Program-made: the position numbers and the translations under genes
Shown here: positions 35,064 to 44,895 of the stretch, one piece after another
Layout of the letters: the number at the start of each line of letters is the position of its first letter
How positions within the stretch are numbered: the first letter of the stretch is position 1
Notes under the pieces: model-generated
What the model was told of the DNA's origin: nothing
Database searches by the model: none
Seen by the model: the letters and a program-made list of their open reading frames with translations, nothing else
Source of the DNA: Phocaeicola dorei
Lineage (GTDB): Bacteria > Bacteroidota > Bacteroidia > Bacteroidales > Bacteroidaceae
Direction of reading: 5' to 3'
DNA length: 64,000 bases
Assembly: GCF_013009555.1 (NCBI RefSeq)
Contig: NZ_CP046176.1
Span: 3,937,501 to 4,001,500 of the forward strand

Positions 35064-37706
35064 TTATAATTTTTGATTGTAACCTTCATCCAGATCTTTG
35101 GTTTCTTTTCCCATTTTCACCCGTACAGGACCGGTAGCTGAATAGTACCACACACCATGCCGCATATAAATTGCAGCATATACGTCACGATCCGACTCTA
35201 AAACAAAGTTACCTTTCTTTAGTGAACGGCCACAGCCAAGATACATCAGTTGAAGCTTGCCTTCTTTTTCCCTTATTACTCCTAAACTGCCACAGAATGA
35301 CACATGTCCGGAAGGATGATGAGCCTGCATATCTGTCGCACTGAACAGATAATCCGCATACCCGTCCGCTGTATTCACTTTCAGCCCGGTACAATCATCA
35401 TCTCCCTGCAAGGCTTCTACACCGAGTACATTCGGACTACTCTTTTTATACGCTTCATAAACAGATACAAAAGGATGAGTCTGAGCATTATTACCCTCCT
35501 GACGGACAATCAAAGCAGGAGTCGGCATAGGAGGCATACAGATATCGCCGGGAGTCAACCCTTTATTCATCGTAGTCGGGGGAGCATCCACCCGATAAAC
35601 TTCACGCCCCTCACCTCCTGTCATCCATAAACGTGCCGTAATATCTTCGGGCATACTCCATGAAGCGATAAAATTCTGGTTATAATCGGATTTACGCAGA
35701 TTGGAAAACCAATGATATCCTTCATGCCACGTCTTGTCAAACTTCTCCAAAGCTTTATCAGGAAGCTTGTTCCCCTCCGCATCGGTAACTGTCAGAGAAG
35801 TACCTACATGATGGAACAAATAATTATTATCCATCAGATTCGACCGGAAAATATCCACATAATAACCACGATTCCCCGAAGTACGGACCATAGCGACCAT
35901 TCTCCTTTTCTCACCGGCAGACACATCGGCAAAGTTGATATAAGGAGTTAATTCCCTATCATTTACGAATTCGCTTTCCTTTACCATAGGTTCCATGGCA
36001 TGAACAGTGATATCCCCTTCCGTATATCCGGGTAACACTGTATTAGAACCTACAGGAGATTGATGATACACGTGATCTTTACTCCAATAGGACTCATAAG
36101 CCGCTGCATCCGGAGCCAGCGCATAACCATACGCATAGAATTGTAAAGCCAGCCCATTCGGAGTGAGATGATATCCTTTTTTACCACCATACAGATTGAA
36201 CATCATTTTATAATCCCCCTCCCAGTTCTTCATCGTGATGAAACGATGATGAGGAGAATAAGAGGCACGCTCATTGTTCTCTGTACACACAGATGGAATA
36301 GTAGCTGTATAGGTACACAGCCCTGTCCAACCGGCATTATTTCTAGTATATTTTTTTTGAGAAATCCCCTTGTTCAAGGCACTCGCTACTTTTTCCATAC
36401 CCGCTTTATCAGTAATCCCGGCATAGTAAGCCAACAAATTCTCAAAAGTCTGGAAATTAGCGCTTCCTCCACGTGAATCACCGAAAACCACCATGTTGGC
36501 AGCATCATCCATCCAAGGAAATACCGCCATTGCCGCTTTCTGTAAAATGGGATTGCCGGCTATAATATCTATTCCGGCACGTTTTAAGGGAGCCGCCCAA
36601 TCAAGCAACATCTGTATCGTACCGAAAGAGTATCCTGGAGATTCGGGCCACAAGCCTGTCACCGGGTCATAAGTTTTCAACATATCGGGAATAGCATCAT
36701 GGTAAGGAGTGGATTCGTTGACCAGCAGATTCAAATAATATTCTTTTCCTTTGCCGTCAGGATAAGCCTCATTACTATCGAGTACCAGTACGGGACGCAA
36801 CATCATATTCCATCCGTTCACATTCCAGTTACCCGATTTTCCGCCACGCACCAGTCCTATATTGATAAAACGCTTGAATACTTCAACTGCTACACTCTTC
36901 GTATCTTTCCCAATCTCCTTCAGGTGTGCATGAGGATGCCGGCTCAAATAATCAAAAGCAAAATCATACACCATTGCCGCGTGCATCGCCAAATCGTCAT
37001 GTATCTGTTCATAATCATAATACCCGCAAATGCCTCCCGGCTCCCAACCACCGCTACTGCCACATGATTTTCCGGGGTCCAGAATAGGATTCATATAATA
37101 AGTTCCCACCAGCCATACATTGAATATATCTGTGGCAAAACGAGCAAACTTCTCTTCTCCTGTCACCCAATAAACAAAAGCGGCATTTTCCGCCAATGTC
37201 AGGATCTCGACATTATTCCCCCGTACCATATGCCCGCTTTCCTTATAGGGCACTTTCACAGGAGGTTCCGAAGGATTCAATTTGTTAATGCCAAGCATAT
37301 CTCCGGTCTCATTATAGGGAATACGCTGTTCCAACGGTACATTAGCATATTTATTCCAGGTACGCATACCCGGCATCCGTACTGTGGGGACAGGAGCATT
37401 ACCCTCACCACGGTCCCAATTCTGTTTTTTCAGATAACATTGGGTATAACGCTCCCCCTCTTTCCAATACATGGCCAGACGGGAAATGATCCACTCGGGA
37501 TCGGTCTGATGACGATCCACATATTTTTCCACCTTAGAGCGTATAGCCGCAAAGGCTTCCCCAGCCCAAGGCTCATTTTTCACTTTTTGCCGGACCGTCA
37601 CTTTATCCGAGGGAGAAACATAGACACAAGGGTGTTGCTGCGCCTGAACAGCCAACATACATCCCATCCAAAAAATAAAGATTACTAAAATATTTTTCAT
37701 ACTCAT
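35064..37706 (-). CDS. large heparinase II/III-like polysaccharide lyase
   Basis: An 880-residue secreted protein; the signal peptide starts at MKNILVIFIFWMGCML (ATG at 37706 or 37700). The N-terminal half (about 30-480) is a helical toroid: GNNVEILTLAENAAFVYWVTGEEKFARFATD and NWNVNGWNMMLRPVLVLDSN. The C-terminal half is beta-rich and resembles the Hepar_II_III domain, with YHLTPNGLALQFYAYG and HQSPVGSNTVLPGY where the conserved HxxN/HNTV motifs occur. Such lyases cleave uronate-containing glycans by beta-elimination, giving the substrate for GH88. The exact PL family is uncertain. Its stop is 18 bp before a strong terminator, and the beta-lactamase-fold gene directly abuts its start. Confidence 0.75.
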   Translation of the reverse strand: MSMKNILVIFIFWMGCMLAVQAQQHPCVYVSPSDKVTVRQKVKNEPWAGEAFAAIRSKVEKYVDRHQTDPEWIISRLAMYWKEGERYTQCYLKKQNWDRGEGNAPVPTVRMPGMRTWNKYANVPLEQRIPYNETGDMLGINKLNPSEPPVKVPYKESGHMVRGNNVEILTLAENAAFVYWVTGEEKFARFATDIFNVWLVGTYYMNPILDPGKSCGSSGGWEPGGICGYYDYEQIHDDLAMHAAMVYDFAFDYLSRHPHAHLKEIGKDTKSVAVEVFKRFINIGLVRGGKSGNWNVNGWNMMLRPVLVLDSNEAYPDGKGKEYYLNLLVNESTPYHDAIPDMLKTYDPVTGLWPESPGYSFGTIQMLLDWAAPLKRAGIDIIAGNPILQKAAMAVFPWMDDAANMVVFGDSRGGSANFQTFENLLAYYAGITDKAGMEKVASALNKGISQKKYTRNNAGWTGLCTYTATIPSVCTENNERASYSPHHRFITMKNWEGDYKMMFNLYGGKKGYHLTPNGLALQFYAYGYALAPDAAAYESYWSKDHVYHQSPVGSNTVLPGYTEGDITVHAMEPMVKESEFVNDRELTPYINFADVSAGEKRRMVAMVRTSGNRGYYVDIFRSNLMDNNYLFHHVGTSLTVTDAEGNKLPDKALEKFDKTWHEGYHWFSNLRKSDYNQNFIASWSMPEDITARLWMTGGEGREVYRVDAPPTTMNKGLTPGDICMPPMPTPALIVRQEGNNAQTHPFVSVYEAYKKSSPNVLGVEALQGDDDCTGLKVNTADGYADYLFSATDMQAHHPSGHVSFCGSLGVIREKEGKLQLMYLGCGRSLKKGNFVLESDRDVYAAIYMRHGVWYYSATGPVRVKMGKETKDLDEGYNQKL

Positions 37707-38792
37707 TTATTGATTTACTATCTTGGTTACCGTTTCAGACAGGACAGGACTGCCATAGAAAGAAGAAAAGCCGTCTTTTTTATTGGCTTCTCCTTGTACG
37801 TGGGCTATAAAGAAACCATACACGCCATCACGTTTGTTTATCCACGGGTAAGCACCGGCCCATCCGGGAGAACTGATCTGATAAGCTTCCCCTGTAGCCT
37901 CATCAACCAATTCACGCCATTCACCCAGTCCGTAGATGCTTGTGTGATGTTGCCCTAACGCTTTCTCAACATACTCACCGGGAGCAACAACAGCATTCCG
38001 CACCTGATCTGCCTGCATAGTTTGAACTGTTTCCGGTTTCAGTATCTCCCTGTTCCCGGAACGTCCGTTATGATAAATCATTTTCAAAAAACGGATATAA
38101 TCGTTCAGCGTAGTGCACAATCCGCCTCCCAACATAGGAGCATGCCCCCCGTCAGTATTAACCGGAGCAAAATGAGAATGAGTCATCCCCAAAGGAGCAG
38201 CGATCAGTTCCTGAAATAAAGGTTCAAACTCCTTTCCCATGGCTACTTCTGCCATACGTCCGGCTATCTGCATGGCCAGTCCTCCATATTCAAACCGGGT
38301 TCCCGGTGTGAAAACAGTATCCAAAGACAATATTTCTGTGACAGCCGAATCCAGATGGTTATAATTGTCCACCCGGGGAGCAGGCAGGTAAGGACGTACA
38401 CCGGAAGTATGAGAGAGGAGTTGACGCAAAAGGATACCGCCTTTCGCATCGCCCCTGAATTGCGGTAACCACTTCTCTACAGGATCATCCCAGCTCAAAT
38501 CTGTCCGGTCCACTACCGCGCCAATTACGGCAGCAGCCACCCACTTGCCGGCAGAAGCGACATACACTTTTGTATCTCCGGTGAAAGAGCCATACGCCTT
38601 TTCAAACAGTACAGAATCATTCTTTACTACACATATTGCTCCACCCGGATAATATCCTTTGTCCATCCAACTGCTGATTATCGAATCCAAAGGTGTAAAG
38701 TCATAAGTTGCACCCTGTTTACTTTGCCGCAAGCAAGAAGTCACCATCAAACCTACAACCAACATAAAAATAAAAACGAATCCTTTATTCAT
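37707..38792 (-). CDS. beta-lactamase-fold serine hydrolase (probable esterase), lipoprotein
   Basis: A 361-residue lipoprotein (lipobox MVTSCLRQ) of the class C beta-lactamase/DD-peptidase/esterase superfamily. The catalytic SxxK motif is SAGK in VYVASAGKWVAAAVIGA (near 81), and the second-motif Tyr is in FEYGGLAMQIAGRM (near 169). HTSGVRPYLP is the typical downstream loop. A YxN motif is replaced by YGG, which is common in esterases of this fold, so sugar deacylation is more likely than antibiotic hydrolysis. It sits inside the polysaccharide locus and its stop codon directly abuts the lyase start. Confidence 0.82.
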   Translation of the reverse strand: MNKGFVFIFMLVVGLMVTSCLRQSKQGATYDFTPLDSIISSWMDKGYYPGGAICVVKNDSVLFEKAYGSFTGDTKVYVASAGKWVAAAVIGAVVDRTDLSWDDPVEKWLPQFRGDAKGGILLRQLLSHTSGVRPYLPAPRVDNYNHLDSAVTEILSLDTVFTPGTRFEYGGLAMQIAGRMAEVAMGKEFEPLFQELIAAPLGMTHSHFAPVNTDGGHAPMLGGGLCTTLNDYIRFLKMIYHNGRSGNREILKPETVQTMQADQVRNAVVAPGEYVEKALGQHHTSIYGLGEWRELVDEATGEAYQISSPGWAGAYPWINKRDGVYGFFIAHVQGEANKKDGFSSFYGSPVLSETVTKIVNQ

Positions 38793-38869
38793 ATTTCTAT
38801 ATCATCTGATTAGTCAAACCATATATAAATACGAACCAAAGGATTCGTTTACTCATATTACAATAAAAT

Positions 38870-40792
38870 TTATTCTTTCTCCAGATCCCAATACACCACG
38901 TAACGCTGCCGGTGAATATTGTACAACGGTTCTATCACATCTCCTTGCGAAGTCGTAAACTTTAATTCCGTGCCGACACGCTGTACACTGCGTTCAGGAT
39001 GTTCGACATCGAGTTTTAACGTGGTGCGAAGTCCCGCAGGAATATGATAATCATACGTATAATAATCATTGTATAAAGCAGGATTGGAATCGGGAGCAGG
39101 TGCCTGCATTCCATCCGTTCCCCGTTCACCGGCCAAAACAAGCGGTCCATAAATCAAAGCTCCCTTTTGAGGATTATCCGGGGTCGTTTCCACACGGAGA
39201 CACATAGGATAATCAGCCGTAATACGGTCACCGTCCTTCCATAGACGAGTAATGGCGATATATGAACCGGGCTTCTGTTTCACCGCTATCTTTTTGCCAT
39301 TCACAAATACTTTCACTCCCTTGCTCCATGAAGGATAACGAAGATAAACCGTAGTCTCTACAGGATTTTGGGCTCCTATGGTCAGAACAGTGGTCTCCTC
39401 TGCCGGAAAATCCGTTTCCTGCCGGAGAGTCAATCCTTTCTCGCGCCAATTAACCACCGAGGGGATAAAAAGATTCACATAAATGCCTTTGTCATTGTGA
39501 TAATAAATAGCTTCTCCATACTTAGCATGGTTCTCAAAACCGCTTCCCACACAACACCAGAAAGAATTTTCCTTGGTACTGTACACTTTATGTGAACCTG
39601 AAAGCAACGGTAAAAAGTAAGTCACCATGCCTGTATGAGGATCTTGTTGTCCCAAAATATGGTTATAAAGAGCCCGTTCATAATAATCCGCAACGGCAGC
39701 ATCGGCTGTCCAACAGAACAGATGACGGGAAAGTTTCAGCATATTATAAGTACAACAGGTTTCCCCGGTATAGCCTGATATATGCTTGGAGAAGTGGTCC
39801 GGATCAAAATAATGTTCCTTGTCACTACTGCATCCGGGAGCAAATGTGTGACGGTCTATCATAGTATGCCAAAAGAAACCGGACAACTTTCTGCTGTCCT
39901 CATCTTCCGTCAGTTCATAATTACGAGCTTCAGCCAACACTTTCGGGATGAACGTGTTGGTATGTTTAGTCCCTAAATCATCACGCAGCTCCTTTAACGG
40001 ATCAATCACCTCATTATGATAAAAAAATCGTGCCAGCCACCGGTAACGCTCATCTCCGGTTATCGCATACAAATTATAGAAAGACTCATTAATTCCTCCG
40101 AATTCATTCCGTATCATTTTTCGGCGTGTAACCTCATCCAGCGGTTTGAGTTTATGATAGGCCCAATCGGCCATGCGGGTAACAATCTCTAAAGCTTTCT
40201 GATTGTCACTGTAAAGATACTGATCTATCAACCCAGAAAAAAGCTTATGAAGAGTGTACCACGGCGCCCATACACTGGTGCCACGGATGTTACGATTAAT
40301 CAATTCTTCAGGATAAGCACTCAAATAACCATTACCCAATGCGTTTTGCACTTCAGCCAGACCACTTACCAAACTGTCTCCTTTGTGTTTGAACAGTTCA
40401 CTGCCTGTCGCCGCATACATCAGGCCGTAGGCAGAAAGCAAGTGCCCTGTGGTGTGTCCACGCAATTCACAGTCCAAGGATTCCCATCCGCCTAATTTCT
40501 TTACTGTCATGTAACCACCTTCCCGACCGGCAAACACACCCGCATTAGTACGGAAACTATGTAACAGCCTGTCCACCTCTATAGAAGCCATCCACATAGA
40601 ATCACGCATCATATTTTCACGAAAACGACTCGGCAGCAAACGGACATCCTTCAAATCAAAGCTCCTGACTTGCATCGGAGCTATGGTTTCTTTTTTCAAT
40701 TTTCCGGAATGCTGGCCGGGATAAACTGATTGGCCAGACAAACCACCTGAAACAACTAGCGACATAACCGCTATAAATACTTTCCTCTTCAT
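38870..40792 (-). CDS. beta-L-arabinofuranosidase family, GH127
   Basis: A secreted GH127 (DUF1680) enzyme of 640 residues from the ATG at 40792; the upstream in-frame ATG at 40810 lacks a signal-like start. The (alpha/alpha)6 barrel shows LRGHTTGHLLSAYGLMYAAT and HTNTFIPKVLAEARNYELT. The zinc-bound cysteine site typical of GH127 is present: Glu and Cys in GYTGETCCTYNM (near 340) and the catalytic Cys pair in SFWCCVGSGFENHAKYGEAI (near 410). Known members release beta-L-arabinofuranose. It follows a strong terminator that probably ended the broken alpha/beta hydrolase gene, so it may start a separate transcript. Confidence 0.93.
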   Translation of the reverse strand: MKRKVFIAVMSLVVSGGLSGQSVYPGQHSGKLKKETIAPMQVRSFDLKDVRLLPSRFRENMMRDSMWMASIEVDRLLHSFRTNAGVFAGREGGYMTVKKLGGWESLDCELRGHTTGHLLSAYGLMYAATGSELFKHKGDSLVSGLAEVQNALGNGYLSAYPEELINRNIRGTSVWAPWYTLHKLFSGLIDQYLYSDNQKALEIVTRMADWAYHKLKPLDEVTRRKMIRNEFGGINESFYNLYAITGDERYRWLARFFYHNEVIDPLKELRDDLGTKHTNTFIPKVLAEARNYELTEDEDSRKLSGFFWHTMIDRHTFAPGCSSDKEHYFDPDHFSKHISGYTGETCCTYNMLKLSRHLFCWTADAAVADYYERALYNHILGQQDPHTGMVTYFLPLLSGSHKVYSTKENSFWCCVGSGFENHAKYGEAIYYHNDKGIYVNLFIPSVVNWREKGLTLRQETDFPAEETTVLTIGAQNPVETTVYLRYPSWSKGVKVFVNGKKIAVKQKPGSYIAITRLWKDGDRITADYPMCLRVETTPDNPQKGALIYGPLVLAGERGTDGMQAPAPDSNPALYNDYYTYDYHIPAGLRTTLKLDVEHPERSVQRVGTELKFTTSQGDVIEPLYNIHRQRYVVYWDLEKE

Positions 40793-40850
40793 ATCATTGT
40801 ATTTTTTCATTTACTATCCGATTATTGGAATCTCTATTTTATAATACGAA

Positions 40851-40888
40851 AAAAAGGAAGAGAGCACTCAAAATACCTCTTCCTTTTT
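40851..40888 (-). terminator. terminator upstream of GH127
   Basis: Perfect 12-bp arms (40851-40862 and 40877-40888; AAAAAGGAAGAG on the plus strand) around a 14-nt loop. On the minus strand the stem ends in a T-run of seven. It lies just after the stop codon (40906) of the hydrolase C-terminal remnant, and is probably the original terminator of that gene. Confidence 0.85.
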
Positions 40889-40905
40889 CAGCAGTCCAAC
40901 CACTT

Positions 40906-40976
40906 TTATTCCAAGTCATTTAAAAATTCTTCCAATGCTTCATTAAATGCTTCCGGTTGCTCCATATTCATCATGC
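40906..40976 (-). pseudogene. C-terminal remnant of an alpha/beta hydrolase
   Basis: The minus strand ending at the TAA 40906-40908 encodes MMNMEQPEAFNEALEEFLND then LE. This is the typical last helix of an alpha/beta hydrolase, which normally follows the catalytic His as GHMxNMEQPExF. Upstream of the first Met the sequence changes to a TonB-receptor fragment. An N-terminal alpha/beta hydrolase piece without this end lies at 47273-47863, in the same orientation and at the matching place in the locus. The two are probably halves of one gene separated by an insertion; a segment of perhaps 70-80 codons, including the His, is missing from both. Confidence 0.65.
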
Positions 40977-41510
40977 TGTCATAGTTGTAGGCTTACCGTT
41001 CACTACATTGTAAGTGAACTTGCTCCAGCAAGAGAAAGTGCGCTATTACTCTCCTGCACACCTGGTAGTTGGTTATAGCCTCGTATATATTGTTTACAGC
41101 CTGTTTCTCCGAAAGTGCTGAAAGGTTATAACCAAGCCGCCCGTCTTCTACTTTAACCAATGATCTTTCTCCCTTTATTACCACTTCTTCCAGATTATAG
41201 TCTTTCGGCTCCAGTGTGATGATACCGGCATCACGCGCCTGGTCCTTTACCTGCCTGGTCTGATAAAGCAAATGTTGTACGATGAACTGATAACTCTCCT
41301 GCTCCGGTTCAAGCATGAAAGTTCCGTCGACTGCAGATATGGCTGCACCCAAATAGGTTGAATCCGGAAGCTACATGATGATGGTCGCACCTTCTACCAG
41401 CTACCGGTTGGCATCTACTATTTTTCCTGTTGTCTGACTGAAAGCAAATGTTGAAAACCCTGTACAAATCAAGAAACCTATTATAATTCTTTTATATTCT
41501 ATAAATAAAC
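40973..41510 (-). pseudogene. decayed N-terminal fragment of a TonB-dependent outer-membrane receptor
   Basis: Reading the minus strand with frame changes recovers a receptor N-terminus: a hydrophobic signal (IIIGFLICTGFSTFAFSQ), a carboxypeptidase-like regulatory domain (TTGKIVDAN, LVEGATIIM, GAAISAVDGTFMLEPE) and the start of a plug (NYNLEEVVIKGERSLVKVED, GYNLSALSEKQAVNNIYEAI, LPGVQESNSALSLAGASSL, VVNGKPTTM). There are at least two in-frame TAG codons, a frameshift near the start codon, and one or two more near 41030-41070. The longest intact piece is 119 codons (40993-41352). The barrel is absent. It resembles an outer membrane beta-barrel family receptor, different from the receptor next to it. 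Confidence 0.7.
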
Positions 41511-41555
41511 GTGTTTATTCATTGATAAATCTTTCTACATCTTTCAATACAGTTC

Positions 41556-42200
41556 TTAGAATATTATTGATATTTTCAATACCCAAAACCACTCCCATTT
41601 TTTTTGTATAATATTATACTGATAGTTTGCTTGGGAACCAATCGCAATATCTTTTCCTATGTCATAGGAAAATCCTGCTCCCCAAGAATAGGGGGTAGGA
41701 TTTATCGGAAGTATAGGACTATGAGATTTATCCAAGGCATAGCTGCCAGATATATTGAAATGTAATTTCCTGTCCAATGGAAAAGTAAGTTTCGTATTTC
41801 GTTGTAAATATATTAAAGGATTATCCACATCTATTCGACCGTCAATTGTAAACTTGTTATGTTTGAGATATTCATTGTTTAAATTGAAAAATTTTACTGA
41901 AGTAGGTTTGTTGAAGATATGGCCCATATTTATGGATTGATATTTCGATATATCAAAATCGTAAGTCTTGACATCCAGTATAAAATCATTCCAAGAACCA
42001 TAACTCTCCCTTATTGGCTCACCGATAGAGCTTTTTTCCAATTCCCTTTTAAAATCACTGTTTATGCTAATAGGGGTTTCACTATTCAATATTTTAGACA
42101 GTTTAACTGAATCTTCCTTTGTCCATATATCTTGTGCACAGAGGATGTCCGCAATAAAAGAAAGAACAATGAATACTATAATTTTTTCGAAAAAATGCAT
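41556..42200 (-). CDS. DUF4858-like exported protein
   Basis: A 214-residue protein from the ATG at 42200, where a signal peptide begins (MHFFEKIIVFIVLSFIADILCAQ). A 28-residue in-frame extension to 42284 has no such signal. The mature part begins with a helical region (SVKLSKILNSETPISINSDF) and ends in alternating, aromatic-rich strands (YSWGAGFSYDIGKDIAIGSQ, WFWVLKISIIF) suggesting a small outer-membrane or periplasmic beta structure. It resembles DUF4858 proteins found downstream of sigma/FecR/TonB-receptor operons in Bacteroides. Its function is unknown. It is strongly AT-rich like the rest of the inserted block. Confidence 0.6.
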   Translation of the reverse strand: MHFFEKIIVFIVLSFIADILCAQDIWTKEDSVKLSKILNSETPISINSDFKRELEKSSIGEPIRESYGSWNDFILDVKTYDFDISKYQSINMGHIFNKPTSVKFFNLNNEYLKHNKFTIDGRIDVDNPLIYLQRNTKLTFPLDRKLHFNISGSYALDKSHSPILPINPTPYSWGAGFSYDIGKDIAIGSQANYQYNIIQKKWEWFWVLKISIIF

Positions 42201-42300
42201 TTTAAACGGACAATAGCAGTGAATTACCTTCATGTCATAAGGTAAATCCGTTGTTCTTTTATTTTGGAATGTTCTTACTATCATACGTTTTATTTATTTG

Positions 42301-44895
42301 TTAAAAATACAGCTTATATCGTAGATTGGGAACAAGTGATGCACTATGTTTCTTTTCCACCTGATTTGTTAATATATTATATTGATAATATGTATTCTTA
42401 AAACCATTCAAATTTAGTAACTGAACAGAGAACTCATGTGACACTTTTTTCTTGTTTATTCTATAAATTATCGATAAATCTGAAATAAAAGAAGGAATCT
42501 GTTGAAGAGAATATGCCTTTGTCTCATCAACCTTGATAAGATGATTCTTTTCGGATTCAACATAATCAATAGGCGAGTATCGCTCTCCTCCTTGATAGGT
42601 CAATTTCACATTAACACCTAATATCTTGTTTCCTTTTTTGCCTAAAGTCCACTCTTTCCCGGCAAGAGCTTTAATAACAAAATCTCTGTCCATACGGCTG
42701 TTTCTCCAAATATTATCTCCTCCCATATACTTTGATTTGAATAAGGAGCCATTTATCATCCAATACCAACCGTTTTTCAGGTAATGTTCCAATGATATAT
42801 CAATACCATAGTTTTTTCCTTTTCCTGTACTAACTAATTGCTTGTCAAGAATAAAAGCATTAAAATTAATAATGGAAAAAGAAGAGTTCTCTTCTACTGG
42901 AATATTATATAAATATTGAAAATAAGGCTCAATTCTTAAATTCAGATTGTTTGTTATCATCCAGTCATATGTCAGATTTAGTTGGTGCGTTTTACCCATA
43001 CCTAACCGAGTATTGTCTATATCTTTTTGATTGGGAACATGAGTATAATAACACTCAATCCTCTCTCTTCTGCTAGAAAGTCCATATCCGAATGACAGAT
43101 ATTGTTTTGGATGAAAGTTCCATTTAAAACTTAGACGCGGTTCAATAGTCCATGTTTTATTTAAATCAAAATACTGAGTACCTACACCTACATTCATTTT
43201 CAGTTTATTTGTTAACTGAAAAAGGGAATTTGAATATATGTATAATACATTATTCTGTCCTTTCCCATAAGCATAGCGTTCCATTGGATAGAATAATCCG
43301 ACATTGGGGCTTGTATTAAAATTCAAATTATAGAATATTCCTGTATAACTTATTCCAGTTCGATTCGTATGGAAAGCGTTGAAACGTTTATTGACAAATG
43401 TATTGATTTGAAGATTGGTTTCATGCTTTGTAGCAAATGCGACAGGTATTCTGTTTAATCCATTATCATAAATATGATTCTCAGCTTTGATTCCTGAATA
43501 AGGTTATACCTACATTGCTTCTCAGATATGTATTGTCATTCCAAGATAGAATATGTGCCATTCCGATTACACCCTTTTGGAAGTTTGCTTTCTGTTCTTG
43601 TCTTTCTATGGATGTTTCCCATTGTTTAGGATCATCTTCCGGTCTTTGAATTATTTTATCCAAGAGTCCGATACCCCAGAATGTGAAAGTTCCCATCTTT
43701 TTTGTTGGCAAATTTATCTTAAAAGCCAAATCCTGATAATTAAGCCCCTCGTCCGAACCACTAATCTTATCTGCCAAACCAGAATATGAATAACGGTAAT
43801 TGAAGAGATACGAACTTCCGTTTTTCTTGCTTATTGGCCCTTCTGATGACAAATCAAGTCCCCAAATACCTAATTGAACGGAATGTGCAAAGTCTGTAGT
43901 ATTGCCATTTCGCATTTTCATATCAAAAATTCCGGATAGCGAATTAGAATATTCTGCTGGATAAGCACCGTAATAGAAATCCGAATTTGCCATTGTCTGT
44001 AAACTTAATCCGGTCAATATACCTCCACCTAAACCTGACATATCCGCATAATGCGACAAATTAGGTGTTTCAATACCTTCCATTCTCCATTGGGCAAATT
44101 GTGGAGAATTTCCTCTTATCTCCATAGCATTTGAGTTTACGCTACCAGATGCAATGCCGGTAAATGAAGACGCCAACCTTGTAGGGTCATCAAAGTTACC
44201 TGCAAATCTGTTTGTTTCTTCAATACTCAAAACCCTCCCTCCAGTAAGTGACATTACATTCTGAGGATAATTTCTTGGAGTTGATGCAATGATGGTCACT
44301 TCATCAAGATTCTCTGAACTTTCCTCTAAAAACAACTCCAAATTGCTTGTTTTCGCTGACGAAACTATACTATAATCTGATAATACAGAAGTATATCCAA
44401 GCATACTTGTTTTTATAAGATAACGTCCTACTTTGAGATTAGGGAACTTAAAAATTCCACAGCTGTCAGTAGAAGTGCCATCTATTTGATTATTGTTAGC
44501 ATCCAACAATATGACATTGGCATATTCTAAAGGTGTTAAAGACAACTTGTTTTTAACTGACCCTCTTATACCTCCTTCTGAATGTATATATTCCTTTTTA
44601 ATTATAATCCTATCCCCTTGTTGTATAAAGGTTAATCCGTATTTTTTCAATACGTTTTTAAGAATAACCCCCAAGAGGGCATTTTTGTAATCAACACTAA
44701 TCTTTTTCTCTTTTTTACATCCGATTCCTTGTAGGCAATTTTACAATCGGTCTTTTCTTTTAGCATTTCTATAAATTCGACTAAATTATAAGCCCCTTTT
44801 ATCGTATAGGTTCTACCATTACATTCTTGAGAATTTATAGGATATTCAATAACAAATCCTAACAAAAACATCAAAGCAAGTACTCTTGTCTTCAT
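42301..44895 (-). pseudogene. TonB-dependent receptor with STN domain, broken by two frameshifts
   Basis: Three consecutive open frames make one receptor of about 865 residues. Frame one (ATG 44895, overlapping the FecR stop as ATGA) holds a signal peptide and an STN secretin/TonB short domain (YTIKGAYNLVEFIEMLKEKT). It breaks at an A6 run (44711-44716). Frame two (to 43481) continues the STN (SVDYKNALLGVILKNVLKKY), a carboxypeptidase-like regulatory domain and the plug (SLTGGRVLSIEETNRFAGNF). A second frameshift between about 43484 and 43507 leads to frame three, the C-terminal barrel ending LVPNLRYKLYF. Nothing else is missing, so the breaks are recent, sequencing errors, or in the first case possible recoding. 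Confidence 0.8.

Noticed and set aside
37707..38792. Interpretation of the beta-lactamase-fold gene as antibiotic resistance
   Set aside because: It is a lipoprotein inside a polysaccharide locus with an esterase-like second motif (YGG) and no typical class C active-site set, so glycan esterase is the better reading.
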